Positions 54,458-62,862 of a stretch of DNA of 64,000 nucleotides are shown here, piece after piece. The position numbers and the translations under genes are program-made. The stretch comes from Ruminiclostridium papyrosolvens C7 (GTDB lineage: Bacteria > Bacillota > Clostridia > Acetivibrionales > DSM-1351), in the NCBI RefSeq assembly GCF_000421965.1, contig NZ_ATAY01000094.1, positions 62,001 through 126,000 of the forward strand, read 5' to 3'. A model generated the notes under the pieces. It had not been told where the DNA came from. It was given only the letters and a program-made list of their open reading frames with translations, and did no database searches. Within the stretch, counting starts at the first letter, position 1, and each line of letters begins with the position of its first letter.

Positions 54458-55945
54458 ATGAATATGTTCAGTCATTTGGTCGAAGAACAGCTTTATCAAA
54501 AAAATAAGATTGTGCTGCTTTGCTTACTTGCTTCAATATCTCTACGAATTGCAGTTGATTCTATTTTTAAAATGCCTTTAAACGGTATTCTGCTTCTGGG
54601 GTCAATAGGATATCCCTTGTGTGCTGTAGGTGGTTTTCTTATACTAAAAAAATTAATCCCGAAAGCCACTATGTATTACTTTACCTGTACTATGGGGATT
54701 ATCAGTTTTATTATGATAACCAGTAATCCGAGTCTCACAACGTATCTCACCGTTTTCCTGGCTATAGTTATTGTCAGTATTTACAGCGATATCAGACCTG
54801 TCCTCGTTTGTTCAATTATAGGTTGTTTCCTTACTACCTACTCATTTTTCAATTTTAAAGCAGAAATTTTTCAAGATAATAACATTATTGATCTGGTCTT
54901 TTTTAATATGTACATACTTGTATCTGCTTTTGTATTGTTTTTCCTGAGTTATTTAACAAAGAAATTGTATATCAAGTTGGAAAACACAGCAGTTAACGCC
55001 ATATCATCAAAAGAAAAGGTCGAAAGCCTGTATAAAGAGATAAAAGTAACAAGCCAAAGCCTTTCAAAAATAAGTTCAGACATAAAAGTGAGCATTAATT
55101 CTACAAAAGAAATCGCCGAAGAAATCGGGAAGGCTTTTAATATTGTCGCCGAGGAAGCTGAAAAGGAAGTAGAAAGTATCCATAAAATAAAAGATTTGTT
55201 CCAGACGGGTAAAACAAAAATGGAGCTATCAATAGAAGCTTCAAATGCTATGGATTCGGCTGTAGAAAGTGCAGTAATAAACATCGGAAACGGAAGCGAT
55301 TGTGTAGATAATTTATCCGAAGAGATGATAGATGCCTTCAATACAATCAATTTAGTGGAAAAGTTGGCTACTGACTTGATTGGCAAAAATAAAATGATAC
55401 ATAATATTTTAACCTCAGTTAACAATATCTCTACACAAACCAACCTATTGTCTCTGAATGCCTCCATAGAAGCCGCAAGAGCAGGTGAGGCCGGTAAGGG
55501 GTTCTCAGTTGTAGCTGAGGAAGTAAGAAAACTGGCCGAAGAGTCAAATAACCTTACTCATCAGATAGAAGCTATACTAAAGGAGATGGAAAAAAACGCA
55601 CTGGATGTAACCAAGGAGATTATAAAGGAAAAAAAGTACATAAATAACAGTAAGGCTGTAACTGAAAAAACTAAGGACATATTTAACCAAATAAAGGGTG
55701 AAATTCATACTATCGAAATGAAAAACAATCATATTAAGGATACTTCTTACGATTTGTATAAATCCTTTGAACTTACCGATGATGAGGTAATGCTTATCAG
55801 TAATAACACTGAAAAGAATGCAGCCACGGCGGAAGAAGTAACTGCAAGTGTCAATGAGCAAAATAACAGGATGGATGTAATTGAGGATAACTATTTGAAG
55901 CTGGATAAACTTATTGAAGAACTTAACAGCTTCAAGGGCTTGTAA
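54458..55945 (+). CDS. Six-transmembrane methyl-accepting signal protein, copy 2
   Basis: 495 residues from ATG 54458. The site AGGGGG lies nine bases upstream, the start matching copy 1 (a GTG two codons earlier is too close to it). It has the same six-helix membrane part ([20 protein letters not shown] through [20 protein letters not shown]) and the same hairpin tip, [20 protein letters not shown] then [20 protein letters not shown]. The membrane loops differ from copy 1 in places ([20 protein letters not shown]), which could change ligand choice. A symmetrical terminator follows. Whether it is methylated, and which CheA it meets, cannot be told. Confidence 0.88.
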   Translation: MNMFSHLVEEQLYQKNKIVLLCLLASISLRIAVDSIFKMPLNGILLLGSIGYPLCAVGGFLILKKLIPKATMYYFTCTMGIISFIMITSNPSLTTYLTVFLAIVIVSIYSDIRPVLVCSIIGCFLTTYSFFNFKAEIFQDNNIIDLVFFNMYILVSAFVLFFLSYLTKKLYIKLENTAVNAISSKEKVESLYKEIKVTSQSLSKISSDIKVSINSTKEIAEEIGKAFNIVAEEAEKEVESIHKIKDLFQTGKTKMELSIEASNAMDSAVESAVINIGNGSDCVDNLSEEMIDAFNTINLVEKLATDLIGKNKMIHNILTSVNNISTQTNLLSLNASIEAARAGEAGKGFSVVAEEVRKLAEESNNLTHQIEAILKEMEKNALDVTKEIIKEKKYINNSKAVTEKTKDIFNQIKGEIHTIEMKNNHIKDTSYDLYKSFELTDDEVMLISNNTEKNAATAEEVTASVNEQNNRMDVIEDNYLKLDKLIEELNSFKGL

Positions 55946-55961
55946 CTCGGATTTTAAACAA

Positions 55962-56003
55962 AATAATTGCATGGCTTTGTTATTAAGCCATGCAATTATT
56001 TTA
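55962..56003. terminator. Terminator between receptor 2 and cwlD
   Basis: AATAATTGCATGGCTT pairs with AAGCCATGCAATTATT around a 7-base loop, with T-runs on both sides. It serves the convergent genes. Confidence 0.85.
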
Positions 56004-56010
56004 ATATATT

Positions 56011-56802
56011 TTAGTCAGAGCTTCCTGCACTGCCCTGGTTCTTCTGGATATCGTTAGCGCCTTTCTTGTAATAGCTGTCTATTCCCTGCTTTATTGCAGC
56101 TGCCAGCTTATTCTGATAATCCTCCGTAGCGAGCTTTTTCTCCTCCTCTGCATTTGAAAGGAACCCACATTCAACAACTACTGTAGTTGTTTTCAAGTTT
56201 TTGAGAATAATTATCGGATCCTTTTTTACAAGAGCAACCCTGTCATTGGCGTTATCTACGTTAAGTCTGATTGCATTTTGAATTTCATCGGCCAGCTTTT
56301 TGCTTGTATCGGATTTTGGAGGAAAGAAAACCTGCGCCCCGTGATACTGTGCCTGGGGGAATTTATTAAGGTGAACGCTTACTGCCAGATCAGCACCGGA
56401 GTCATCCATTATTCCTTTTCTTCTTGTTAAATCCTCTCTTCTTTTCTGGATAATGTTATTACTCTCAGTAGTATAAACAAGACGGTCTGAATCCCTTGTA
56501 AGGATAACCTTGTAATTATCCTTTTCCATCATGTTCTTCAAAAGCATAACTATATTAAGGTTTATATCCTTTTCCTTTAGTCCAGAGTAATCGCTTACTG
56601 CCCCCGGATCCTCTCCTCCGTGGCCTGCATCCAGTATAACTGTTCTTACGGCAGGTGCAGCACCTTCTCCTGGAGCCTGATTCCCATCTGCTGTTACTGG
56701 TTTTGAGTAATTAACTGTCAATCCGATGCTTAAAACTGTTATGGACATAAGTAATAGTAAAACAACAAATAATATATTCTTTTTGCTTATTAATACAATC
56801 AT
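56011..56802 (-). CDS. cwlD: N-acetylmuramoyl-L-alanine amidase, CwlD-like
   Basis: About 263 residues from ATG 56802, with GGAAGG upstream (an ATG seven codons earlier has no site). A signal anchor (ILFVVLLLLMSITVLSIGL) leads to the Amidase_3 domain: VRTVILDAGHGGEDPGAVS with the zinc-binding His, the catalytic-loop Glu in GLKEKDINL, ADLAVSVHLNKF and VVVECGFLSNAEEEKKL with the catalytic Glu. CwlD makes muramic-delta-lactam in the spore cortex of Bacillus and clostridia. The match supports spore formation, though vegetative amidases share the domain. Confidence 0.85.
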   Translation of the reverse strand: MIVLISKKNILFVVLLLLMSITVLSIGLTVNYSKPVTADGNQAPGEGAAPAVRTVILDAGHGGEDPGAVSDYSGLKEKDINLNIVMLLKNMMEKDNYKVILTRDSDRLVYTTESNNIIQKRREDLTRRKGIMDDSGADLAVSVHLNKFPQAQYHGAQVFFPPKSDTSKKLADEIQNAIRLNVDNANDRVALVKKDPIIILKNLKTTTVVVECGFLSNAEEEKKLATEDYQNKLAAAIKQGIDSYYKKGANDIQKNQGSAGSSD

Positions 56803-56898
56803 GGGTATCCTTCCTTCAATCATTTTTGAGTATCTTATTATTATGGATATTCAACTTAGTCCTACTTATGCATAAAAGGAAAACAAATTGTCCTAACA

Positions 56899-56927
56899 GC
56901 AAAAAAACAGGAGCAATCGCTCCTGTT
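56899..56927 (-). terminator. Terminator after the helical-repeat gene
   Basis: AACAGGAGC and GCTCCTGTT around a 4-base loop, followed on the minus strand by TTTTTTT. Confidence 0.85.
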
Positions 56928-56958
56928 ATCTCTAAAACCATATTTATGTTTAGATTTT

Positions 56959-57822
56959 TTATTTAGTGTAAGCCAAATCTTCTATCTCTCCGCCCAGCTT
57001 TTTAATTATTGCTCTCATCTGATTAAAGGTAGCAGCATCAATTTTATCCATATTTTTAAGAACATAACCCCTTAGTACCGGAATTGCCCTGCCATCACCA
57101 TAATCACCAAGTATTTCTACTATCAGATTGAGGTTCGAAACTGTTCGGAAGGCATTTTTCATGAAATAGAAAACCTCGTCTGATTTATAATTATTTTCAT
57201 TGCAAATTTCAGCAACACATACCAGAAAGTGCTCCTTTGCCGCCTGATCATGAGTAGTGCTAAAGGCGTTTACCACATCGTTCAAAATGCTTACACCATA
57301 TGCAACTATTGCAGCACAAATTGCCTCTGAAATCATTTCATCCTGTGCATTTTCAATTAACAAATTAATTAGCTTTTGCTTATACTCGTCCTCTTGGAGG
57401 CAACCGATTGCATACACTGCTTGAGAAACAGCGGGATAAAAATCATCATGGTTCTTATCCTTACATGAAAGTGAATTATCTACATAGTCAAATAACCTGT
57501 CAGAAGCAGCTTTCCCGCCATAAGATTTAAACCTTTCAATGACAATATCAGGGACTCCAACATCTGAATCACTTGCAATACTCAAGAAAAATTCAAACAA
57601 TTCATCCAAAGAAGACAGTGAATTTATAAATTCGACCGGTGTTATTCCATCCAGCTCCTGCAAACCCGTTACCAGCCATTTTCCTTCTATATCTGCAATC
57701 AAGGCTTCTTCATCTATTTTTATTTCGCTGTTTTGTGCAGCGGCTTTTTCTTCAAGGTATTGATTAAAACCCTCTTCTATTGCCTTATTGTAGCTATTTG
57801 AAATAATCCAATTTTTATTCAT
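56959..57822 (-). CDS. Hypothetical helical-repeat (HEAT-like) protein
   Basis: 287 residues. I do not recognise the family. The sequence is nearly all helices with short turns, and the second half shows repeated pairs of amphipathic helices (FYPAVSQAVYAIGCLQEDE, EMISEAICAAIVAYGVSILN, VEILGDYGDGRAIPVLRGYV) that look like HEAT-type repeats. There are no transmembrane segments. The ATG directly abuts the stop of the membrane protein upstream (TAAATG), so they are translated together. It may be a scaffold for that membrane protein; the function is unknown. Confidence 0.6.
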   Translation of the reverse strand: MNKNWIISNSYNKAIEEGFNQYLEEKAAAQNSEIKIDEEALIADIEGKWLVTGLQELDGITPVEFINSLSSLDELFEFFLSIASDSDVGVPDIVIERFKSYGGKAASDRLFDYVDNSLSCKDKNHDDFYPAVSQAVYAIGCLQEDEYKQKLINLLIENAQDEMISEAICAAIVAYGVSILNDVVNAFSTTHDQAAKEHFLVCVAEICNENNYKSDEVFYFMKNAFRTVSNLNLIVEILGDYGDGRAIPVLRGYVLKNMDKIDAATFNQMRAIIKKLGGEIEDLAYTK

Positions 57823-58359
57823 TTAAAAAAACCTTCTATTCCTTTTTGGTTTTGGCTTCCTTGGCTGTAATCCAAAGAGCTTTCTTGTATATTCAGTAAC
57901 GTCAAACTTCTTGTAGCCTGCAAAATACCCTAAAAACGAAATCAATATAACTGTGAACCATGCCACACTATAACCTACTACTGAATAATGCATGGATTTT
58001 TCAATAAATAGCATTGGTGCAGCAAGTCCTTTAATAAGATTAGCCTTTAGCATCTGGAAGTTAACTCCCTTAATTGATAAATCAAGAAATGATATTATTA
58101 CTTGAATAATTGCAAATGGGATTACAGCAAGAATTCCGTATATCAATCCGTCATAATACTTTACAGAACCATGTCTACGCTTGTCCACACCTGTTAAGTG
58201 ATGAAGTTCCGCATAAATAAACGCAATCATTATTACGAATACAAAAACCGAAAACAAGCTCAGTCTTTTATAAAACCCAAGAAAAAATATGTAGAAAATA
58301 AGCATGGCGATTAAATAAGATTTTATAACTGCCCAGCTTCCGTATAAATACTTTTTCAT
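57823..58359 (-). CDS. Hypothetical four-helix membrane protein
   Basis: 178 residues. Four hydrophobic segments are visible (YLIAMLIFYIFFLGFYKRLS, LFSVFVFVIMIAFIYAELHH, YGILAVIPFAIIQVIISFLD, VAWFTVILISFLGYFAGYK). The C-terminus is basic (GLQPRKPKPKRNRRFF), placing it in the cytoplasm. The family is not recognised. It is coupled to the helical-repeat gene and the pair ends in a strong terminator, forming a two-gene unit downstream of the GH18-LRR gene. Confidence 0.6.
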   Translation of the reverse strand: MKKYLYGSWAVIKSYLIAMLIFYIFFLGFYKRLSLFSVFVFVIMIAFIYAELHHLTGVDKRRHGSVKYYDGLIYGILAVIPFAIIQVIISFLDLSIKGVNFQMLKANLIKGLAAPMLFIEKSMHYSVVGYSVAWFTVILISFLGYFAGYKKFDVTEYTRKLFGLQPRKPKPKRNRRFF

Positions 58360-58435
58360 AATTCTCCTTTCAAAACCGCAAATAAGTAAGCTTCAATATT
58401 ATATCATTATGACAAAACAATGTAACTATTTCAAG

Positions 58436-60199
58436 TTAAAAATCACATTCAATCAGGCCTTTTTTTATTGTTTGAAGCTTAGTATAGTTTGTCAATTTAT
58501 TGCCCTTAAGATACAGTATATTTAAATTTTTTAGCTTTGCAACAGATGAATAATCAGTTATGGTATTATCCCTGATATAAAGCTCTGTAAGATTAGTCAA
58601 ACCTGCTAAAGCACTTATATTAGTAACCTCATTCCCATTTATTGAAAGGACTTCCAGCTTCGCCAGCCCTTTCAGCGGAGAAATATCTTTTATACTGTTT
58701 TTATACAAATAAAGGACTCTAAGGTTTTTTAACGATGCCAAAGAAGAAACACTTGTAAGCTTTGTATTACTTAAATCCAGGTACTCCAGATTGGTAAGCA
58801 GCTTTAAATCATTCAAGGTTTTGTACCCTGCCGGAATTTTCAATCTGTACACTTTCGCTAAATCCGACTTGTATAAAGTTCCGGAAGGCTTGGATATTTT
58901 TGTTCTTACCGCTTTTTCAACAACTTTATCTGTAAAGGTTACTTTTATCTGCGATACCGGAGCTGTCGCCGGAAGGGATTTAATTATTGTATCCCAAACA
59001 TCAAGACCATAAATCTTTGCAGTTTTATCCGTATAGTCAGGAACATTTGAAAGGCTCCACAGGGATATTCCCCCTATACCGTATTGTTTTGAAATATCTA
59101 TCTTTGCCTTTACGCTTCTGCTGTTTTCATAAAGACAAATGTTTTGTGTGTTGTTGCTTGTATTGAAATATTGCATAACAGGACTTTCAAGTTCATTGTT
59201 GTAGCCATATGTAATAGACTTACCATTACCGTCCTTGTTTATAACTCTGTCATATAGCATCTTGTACGTAGGTGGAGGAAGAACTTTCAAGCTCAAAGCC
59301 TTTTTCGCTACTTTTCCCCAGGTAGAGCCTTTTGGAACCTGAAATCTCCATTGTGCAGCATCGAAGCTTACCTGAAGCATTATTTTGTTCAGATTATTCT
59401 TACTGACGTATTTTTTAACATCCTCCATTACACGCTGAATTTCTCTTATAGGAGCAAGACTGTCTATAGGATTCAGGCTATCATAGCCGGAATACTGCAT
59501 CACCTGTTCTTTTGTGAGCTTTGTCGAAGGCTCATAGTCATGGGCCATTATTATCATTCTGTCAGCTATCTGAGAAATTGTAGAATAATCGTATCCTGTG
59601 TAATAACGCAAAGCGTTAACTGCAACATACAATTTTTTATTTATTTCTGCGAGCCTTGGTTTAAGTTCTTTCAGGAACTGGTTAAAGAAGCTGCTCATTT
59701 TCTGCCCATTGAGACCTTCTATGTCAATAACAACTCCGTCAAAATAAATATTACTCCCCTGTGATATATCACTTTTCATTAAATCTACAATTGATTGAAT
59801 TGCTTTATCCCTCTGCTCCTTGTAAGGGAGGATTTTTTCAGCATTTGCACTATCAGAGAAAATTCCCATTTGAATTGACTTGTTCTTGCTTTTTGCGTAT
59901 TTTAGAACCTCAATATAATCAGAAGGATAATAAAAATCAATATTTCCATTTTCTCCATAAGTAGTATTTATACCGTCTGTCAGGTCACCGTCAAGTCTAC
60001 CCCACAAAAAGCTGGCAGAGTCAATAGAATCTACGTATTTTTTTAAATTATCCGAAAAAGTTGCCCTTGCAGGATAAAAAGCATGTAGTTCCAGCTTTTT
60101 TACGGCTGCTGCCTGTGCTACAGGTGCTATTGGAGAAACAAAGCCAAAAGCCATAGTCAGTATAAGTATCACGCAGATAAGTGTTCTATATATTTTCAT
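58436..60199 (-). CDS. Secreted GH18-type glycoside hydrolase fused to leucine-rich repeats
   Basis: 587 residues. A signal peptide (residues 1-30, ending VAQA) is followed by a TIM-barrel with the GH18 motif IYFDGVVIDIEGL (Asp154, Glu161 as the likely acid), RMIIMAHDYEPS and a late YGIGGISLWSLSNVPD strand. After residue 450 come about five internalin-type leucine-rich repeats (LTNLEYLDLSNTKLTSVSSL, LKNLRVLYLYKNSIKDISPL, then LAKLEVLSINGNEVTNISAL and more). GH18 barrels of this type often act on peptidoglycan or chitin in spores and envelopes. The LRR tail probably binds a partner. The fusion is uncommon. Residues of the motif look intact. Confidence 0.82.
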   Translation of the reverse strand: MKIYRTLICVILILTMAFGFVSPIAPVAQAAAVKKLELHAFYPARATFSDNLKKYVDSIDSASFLWGRLDGDLTDGINTTYGENGNIDFYYPSDYIEVLKYAKSKNKSIQMGIFSDSANAEKILPYKEQRDKAIQSIVDLMKSDISQGSNIYFDGVVIDIEGLNGQKMSSFFNQFLKELKPRLAEINKKLYVAVNALRYYTGYDYSTISQIADRMIIMAHDYEPSTKLTKEQVMQYSGYDSLNPIDSLAPIREIQRVMEDVKKYVSKNNLNKIMLQVSFDAAQWRFQVPKGSTWGKVAKKALSLKVLPPPTYKMLYDRVINKDGNGKSITYGYNNELESPVMQYFNTSNNTQNICLYENSRSVKAKIDISKQYGIGGISLWSLSNVPDYTDKTAKIYGLDVWDTIIKSLPATAPVSQIKVTFTDKVVEKAVRTKISKPSGTLYKSDLAKVYRLKIPAGYKTLNDLKLLTNLEYLDLSNTKLTSVSSLASLKNLRVLYLYKNSIKDISPLKGLAKLEVLSINGNEVTNISALAGLTNLTELYIRDNTITDYSSVAKLKNLNILYLKGNKLTNYTKLQTIKKGLIECDF

Positions 60200-60355
60200 T
60201 TTTCAGCTCCCACCTATTTTAATTATATACTGATTCTATCACATCAGGCTTAGTCTATATGTTAAAAATTAGTTACAGAGCAAAGAACAAATACATGCCT
60301 GTCATCATACAATACACTATGCAATCAAAAGCCGTTTATAAAAGGAGTGTTTGCA

Positions 60356-60688
60356 ATGAATATAGGTGATAAAGCAAAAGAACTTACAAATGCAGTAATG
60401 AGTACAAAGGAATATACAGAGCTTAAACAGGCTAAATCCGTTATTGATAAAAACAAGGAATTACGTTCTAAAATCGAGGATTTCAAGAAAAAAGAGGAGG
60501 CCTTATACAAAGGTAAGCTTTCCTCTAACGAAGCTCAAAAAAGAGCAACAGAACTGAACAAAATCTTTGAAAATCTAAATAGTATACCTGAGGTTAACAA
60601 GTTTGTTAATGCAGAGAAGTCCTTCAATGATATGCTTCAAAAAGTTTACAGACAAGTTAATGATACCCTTGAAGCATCTTTAAAATAA
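60356..60688 (+). CDS. YlbF-family regulator
   Basis: About 110 residues from ATG 60356 with GGAGTG eight bases upstream. It is a helical protein: NIGDKAKELTNAVMSTKEYT, LRSKIEDFKKKEEALYKG and FENLNSIPEVNKFVNAEKSF form the YlbF/YmcA two-helix core. In Bacillus, YlbF, YmcA and YaaT form a complex needed for sporulation, competence and RNase Y-dependent RNA processing. The clostridial role should be similar but is not established. It is a single gene with a terminator shared with the coat-like gene downstream. Confidence 0.85.
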   Translation: MNIGDKAKELTNAVMSTKEYTELKQAKSVIDKNKELRSKIEDFKKKEEALYKGKLSSNEAQKRATELNKIFENLNSIPEVNKFVNAEKSFNDMLQKVYRQVNDTLEASLK

Positions 60689-60714
60689 TTTATTTACTTT
60701 TTATTTATGCCGCT

Positions 60715-60744
60715 AAAAAGCCGGATTTCATTTTCCGGCCTTTT
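60715..60744. terminator. Terminator between ylbF and the first Sm-like gene
   Basis: AAAAGCCGGA pairs with TCCGGCcTTTT around an 8-base AT loop. It serves both convergent genes. Confidence 0.75.
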
Positions 60745-60759
60745 AAGCTTCAAATTTTT

Positions 60760-61209
60760 TTATACTGCATTATGAACAAAGGAAACTATCGATGCCATCG
60801 GTATATCAGTTACCGAGCCTACTGTATAAACCGGTAAAGAGTCCCAACCTCCTGCAGTTGCAGCTCCGCTTATACTTGCCGGTAAAACTGGTCCCATGCC
60901 ATATGCTCCAGCTGAATATCCTCCAGATGAAGAACAGCATCCGCCGCCCACACCAGTGCTACCGTCGTAGCCGTATCCTGGTTTAAATCCGGTACATGCA
61001 TTACCTAATGAACATCCCGGTGGTGGACCAATTCTAGTTATCAGTCTTACAAAGACAGGGTTTACAGCTATTAAAACTCCGGTAAAACCAGAGCCGGATT
61101 GACCACCGCTGCTTGTAAAAATTGTTACAGTCTGACCTATATGACTTGCAAGTAATGCGTCCAGATTACATACTGGAGATACTCTGGCAAATCCACATCC
61201 TTCTCCCAT
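60760..61209 (-). CDS. Sm-like probable spore-surface protein, paralogue A
   Basis: 149 residues from ATG 61209 (AAAGGAG upstream). The conserved head LDALLASHIGQTVTIFTSS, then GGQSGSGFTGVLIAVNPVFV, has the five-stranded feel of an Sm-like/DUF2642 fold. The tail LPVYTVGSVTDIPMASIVSF supplies the last strands. Between them sits a 45-residue variable loop rich in Gly, Cys, Ser and Tyr (GGGCCSSSGGYSAGAYG). Two more paralogues lie at 61511 and 62402. Proteins of this build occur on Bacillus and clostridial spores, so coat or exosporium is likely; this is inferred from composition and related families. Confidence 0.65.
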   Translation of the reverse strand: MGEGCGFARVSPVCNLDALLASHIGQTVTIFTSSGGQSGSGFTGVLIAVNPVFVRLITRIGPPPGCSLGNACTGFKPGYGYDGSTGVGGGCCSSSGGYSAGAYGMGPVLPASISGAATAGGWDSLPVYTVGSVTDIPMASIVSFVHNAV

Positions 61210-61382
61210 TTTGACTAACTCCTTTCCAAATAAACATTTAACACGTAACCACTCTAGTTTATATTATGTTGACACTATACATAATGTTACTTTTATAAAA
61301 TCACAAAATATTTTGCTGCAATAGTTTCAGCCCTTCGAGAGTTACTAATATAAGCTTATTTAAAATGGCTTTCAAAAGATAT

Positions 61383-61408
61383 AGAGACTGGTAAAAACCA
61401 GTCTCTTT
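61383..61408. terminator. Hairpin between Sm-like genes A and B
   Basis: AGAGACTGGT and ACCAGTCTCTTT around a 4-base loop. The plus strand ends in TTT. It may stop transcription entering gene A's upstream region. Confidence 0.55.
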
Positions 61409-61436
61409 GAACTATCCCTTTCATGGTTGGTAGGAG

Positions 61437-61474
61437 AAAATACCAGCATTATTTGATTATGTTGCTGGTATTTT
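61437..61474 (-). terminator. Terminator of Sm-like gene B
   Basis: AAAATACCAGCA pairs with TGCTGGTATTTT. On the minus strand TATTTTC follows, 37 bases beyond the stop. Confidence 0.75.
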
Positions 61475-61510
61475 CATTAATTATGACAGTTCTATGGTTT
61501 TCCTTAACGC

Positions 61511-61957
61511 CTATATTGCACTATGGACAAAGGAAACTATTGATGTGATTGGTATATCTGTAACAGAACCAACACTATATACGGGAATTGAATCCCAACC
61601 ACCAGCTGATTGTGCACTGTTCATGTTAGAAGGGATCATATGGCCTGACATTCCTGGTCCAAATCCACCACAGCATCCGGTTCCGAATCCAGGATCATTA
61701 CCTCCGCCTACTGAAAAATTTGAACATGAATTTCCCAGAGCACACCCTGGCGCAGGGCCAATCCTGGTAAGAAGCCTTACAAACGCACAATTAACAGTCA
61801 TTAATACACCGGTGAAACCTGATCCGGACTCGCCACCACTGCTTGTAAAAATGGTTACGGTCTGACCTATATATTTTGCAAGTAAAGCCTCCCAGTTCAT
61901 TGTAGGTGAACATGCTTCCTTTGTTGTTCCACGATTAAATTCGAAATCCTCTGACAT
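61511..61957 (-). CDS. Sm-like probable spore-surface protein, paralogue B
   Basis: 148 residues; GGAGGAAGTGG precedes ATG 61957. The head MNWEALLAKYIGQTVTIFTS and GESGSGFTGVLMTVNCAFVR and the tail IPVYSVGSVTDIPITSIVSF match paralogue A. The loop is different: NFSVGGGNDPGFGTGCCGGF, with Met-rich MIPSNMNS after it. Compared with A and C the N-terminus is longer (MSEDFEFNRGTTKEACS). Cys residues recur as CC in the loops of A and B, suggesting disulfide or metal crosslinks on the spore surface. It has its own terminator, so it is a monocistronic gene. Confidence 0.65.
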   Translation of the reverse strand: MSEDFEFNRGTTKEACSPTMNWEALLAKYIGQTVTIFTSSGGESGSGFTGVLMTVNCAFVRLLTRIGPAPGCALGNSCSNFSVGGGNDPGFGTGCCGGFGPGMSGHMIPSNMNSAQSAGGWDSIPVYSVGSVTDIPITSIVSFVHSAI

Positions 61958-62031
61958 TCCACTTCCTCCTTATATACTTTATCTAATTTATCTTATGTGA
62001 ACTTAAGAATAAATGTGACTAATTGAAATTA

Positions 62032-62072
62032 AAAACAACAACCTGACGGCGTCCCGTCAGGTTGTTGTTTTT
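62032..62072 (-). terminator. Perfect terminator after the Gly/Tyr-rich gene
   Basis: AAAACAACAACCTGACGG pairs with CCGTCAGGTTGTTGTTTTT around CGTC, an 18-bp perfect stem. Read on the minus strand it ends in TTTT. It closes the 62785-62099 operon. Confidence 0.9.
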
Positions 62073-62098
62073 AATTATATCAGGCTCAATAACCATAG

Positions 62099-62368
62099 TT
62101 ATTGTAACCCATAATCGTTATATCCTCCGTAATTGTTGTCGTAGCCAAAGCCGTAGTCATTATCTCTGCCATAGCCGAAATCTCCGGAAAATCCGCAATG
62201 GGAACCAAAGTCATTTCCACAGCACTGATTTCCATATCCACCGTAACCCATATCTCCATACATACCAAATGGAGATCCGTAATTATAACCGTTGTAAAGT
62301 GAATAAAGATAGGGCTGCAAGGACCCTCCATAGAGTCCTCCGTAAAAAGGTAAATATCTTGTATCCGT
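62099..62368 (-). CDS. Gly/Tyr-rich small protein with apparent ACG start
   Basis: Reading from 62368, the frame is DTRYLPFYGGLYGGSLQPYL followed by YSLYNGYNYGSPFGMYGDMG and repeats of GYGGYG, GYDNNYGGYNDYG, with one CC. A perfect AGGAGG lies at the right distance (8 bases), but the codon there is ACG, not ATG. The next allowed start in frame is a TTG at 62320, with GGAGGG only three bases away. So the gene either uses ACG, uses TTG, or lost its start by one transition. The composition (Gly, Tyr, Asn, Asp) resembles structural spore-surface proteins. It lies 33 bases after Sm-like gene C. Confidence 0.55.
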   Translation of the reverse strand, partial: TDTRYLPFYGGLYGGSLQPYLYSLYNGYNYGSPFGMYGDMGYGGYGNQCCGNDFGSHCGFSGDFGYGRDNDYGFGYDNNYGGYNDYGLQ

Positions 62369-62401
62369 AGTACTGACCTCCTAAGCTAAAAATGCTTTTT
62401 A

Positions 62402-62785
62402 TTAAATTGCATTGTGTACAAATGAAACAATTGCTGCAATAGGTATATCTACTACAGAACCAACAGTATAAACAGGCAGATTGCTCCAGCCGCCCGCTCC
62501 ATAACCTGAACCACATCCATAGCCGGCTCCGTATCCTCCACCATAACCACCCTGTGAAAATCCACTGCATGAATTACCCAGAGAACATCCGGGAGGTGGC
62601 CCAATTCTGGATATTAATCTTACAAAAACAGGATTTACTGTTAGAATTACTCCTGTAAAACCTGAACCTGACTGACCACCGCTACTTGTAAAAATTGTTA
62701 CTGTCTCTCCGACATAGTTCGCAAGCAAGGCACCCCAATTTGCTACAGGGGATATACCTCCGCCACATCCACAACCATCTGACAT
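62402..62785 (-). CDS. Sm-like probable spore-surface protein, paralogue C
   Basis: 127 residues, ATG 62785 after AAAGGAG. The head WGALLANYVGETVTIFTSSG and GQSGSGFTGVILTVNPVFVR and the tail LPVYTVGSVVDIPIAAIVSF match paralogues A and B. The loop is the shortest and most Gly/Tyr-rich (GGYGGGYGAGYGCGSGYG). It is co-transcribed with the Gly/Tyr-rich gene 33 bases downstream, whose sequence style resembles this loop. The fixed head and tail against fast-changing loops suggest a folded core displaying a flexible, crosslinkable tassel. Confidence 0.65.
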   Translation of the reverse strand: MSDGCGCGGGISPVANWGALLANYVGETVTIFTSSGGQSGSGFTGVILTVNPVFVRLISRIGPPPGCSLGNSCSGFSQGGYGGGYGAGYGCGSGYGAGGWSNLPVYTVGSVVDIPIAAIVSFVHNAI

Positions 62786-62862
62786 AGTACGCTATCTCCT
62801 TTCATTTATTTCATACTATACTTTATGTCTACTAATTAGCCTATGTTACTTTTGAGATAACT

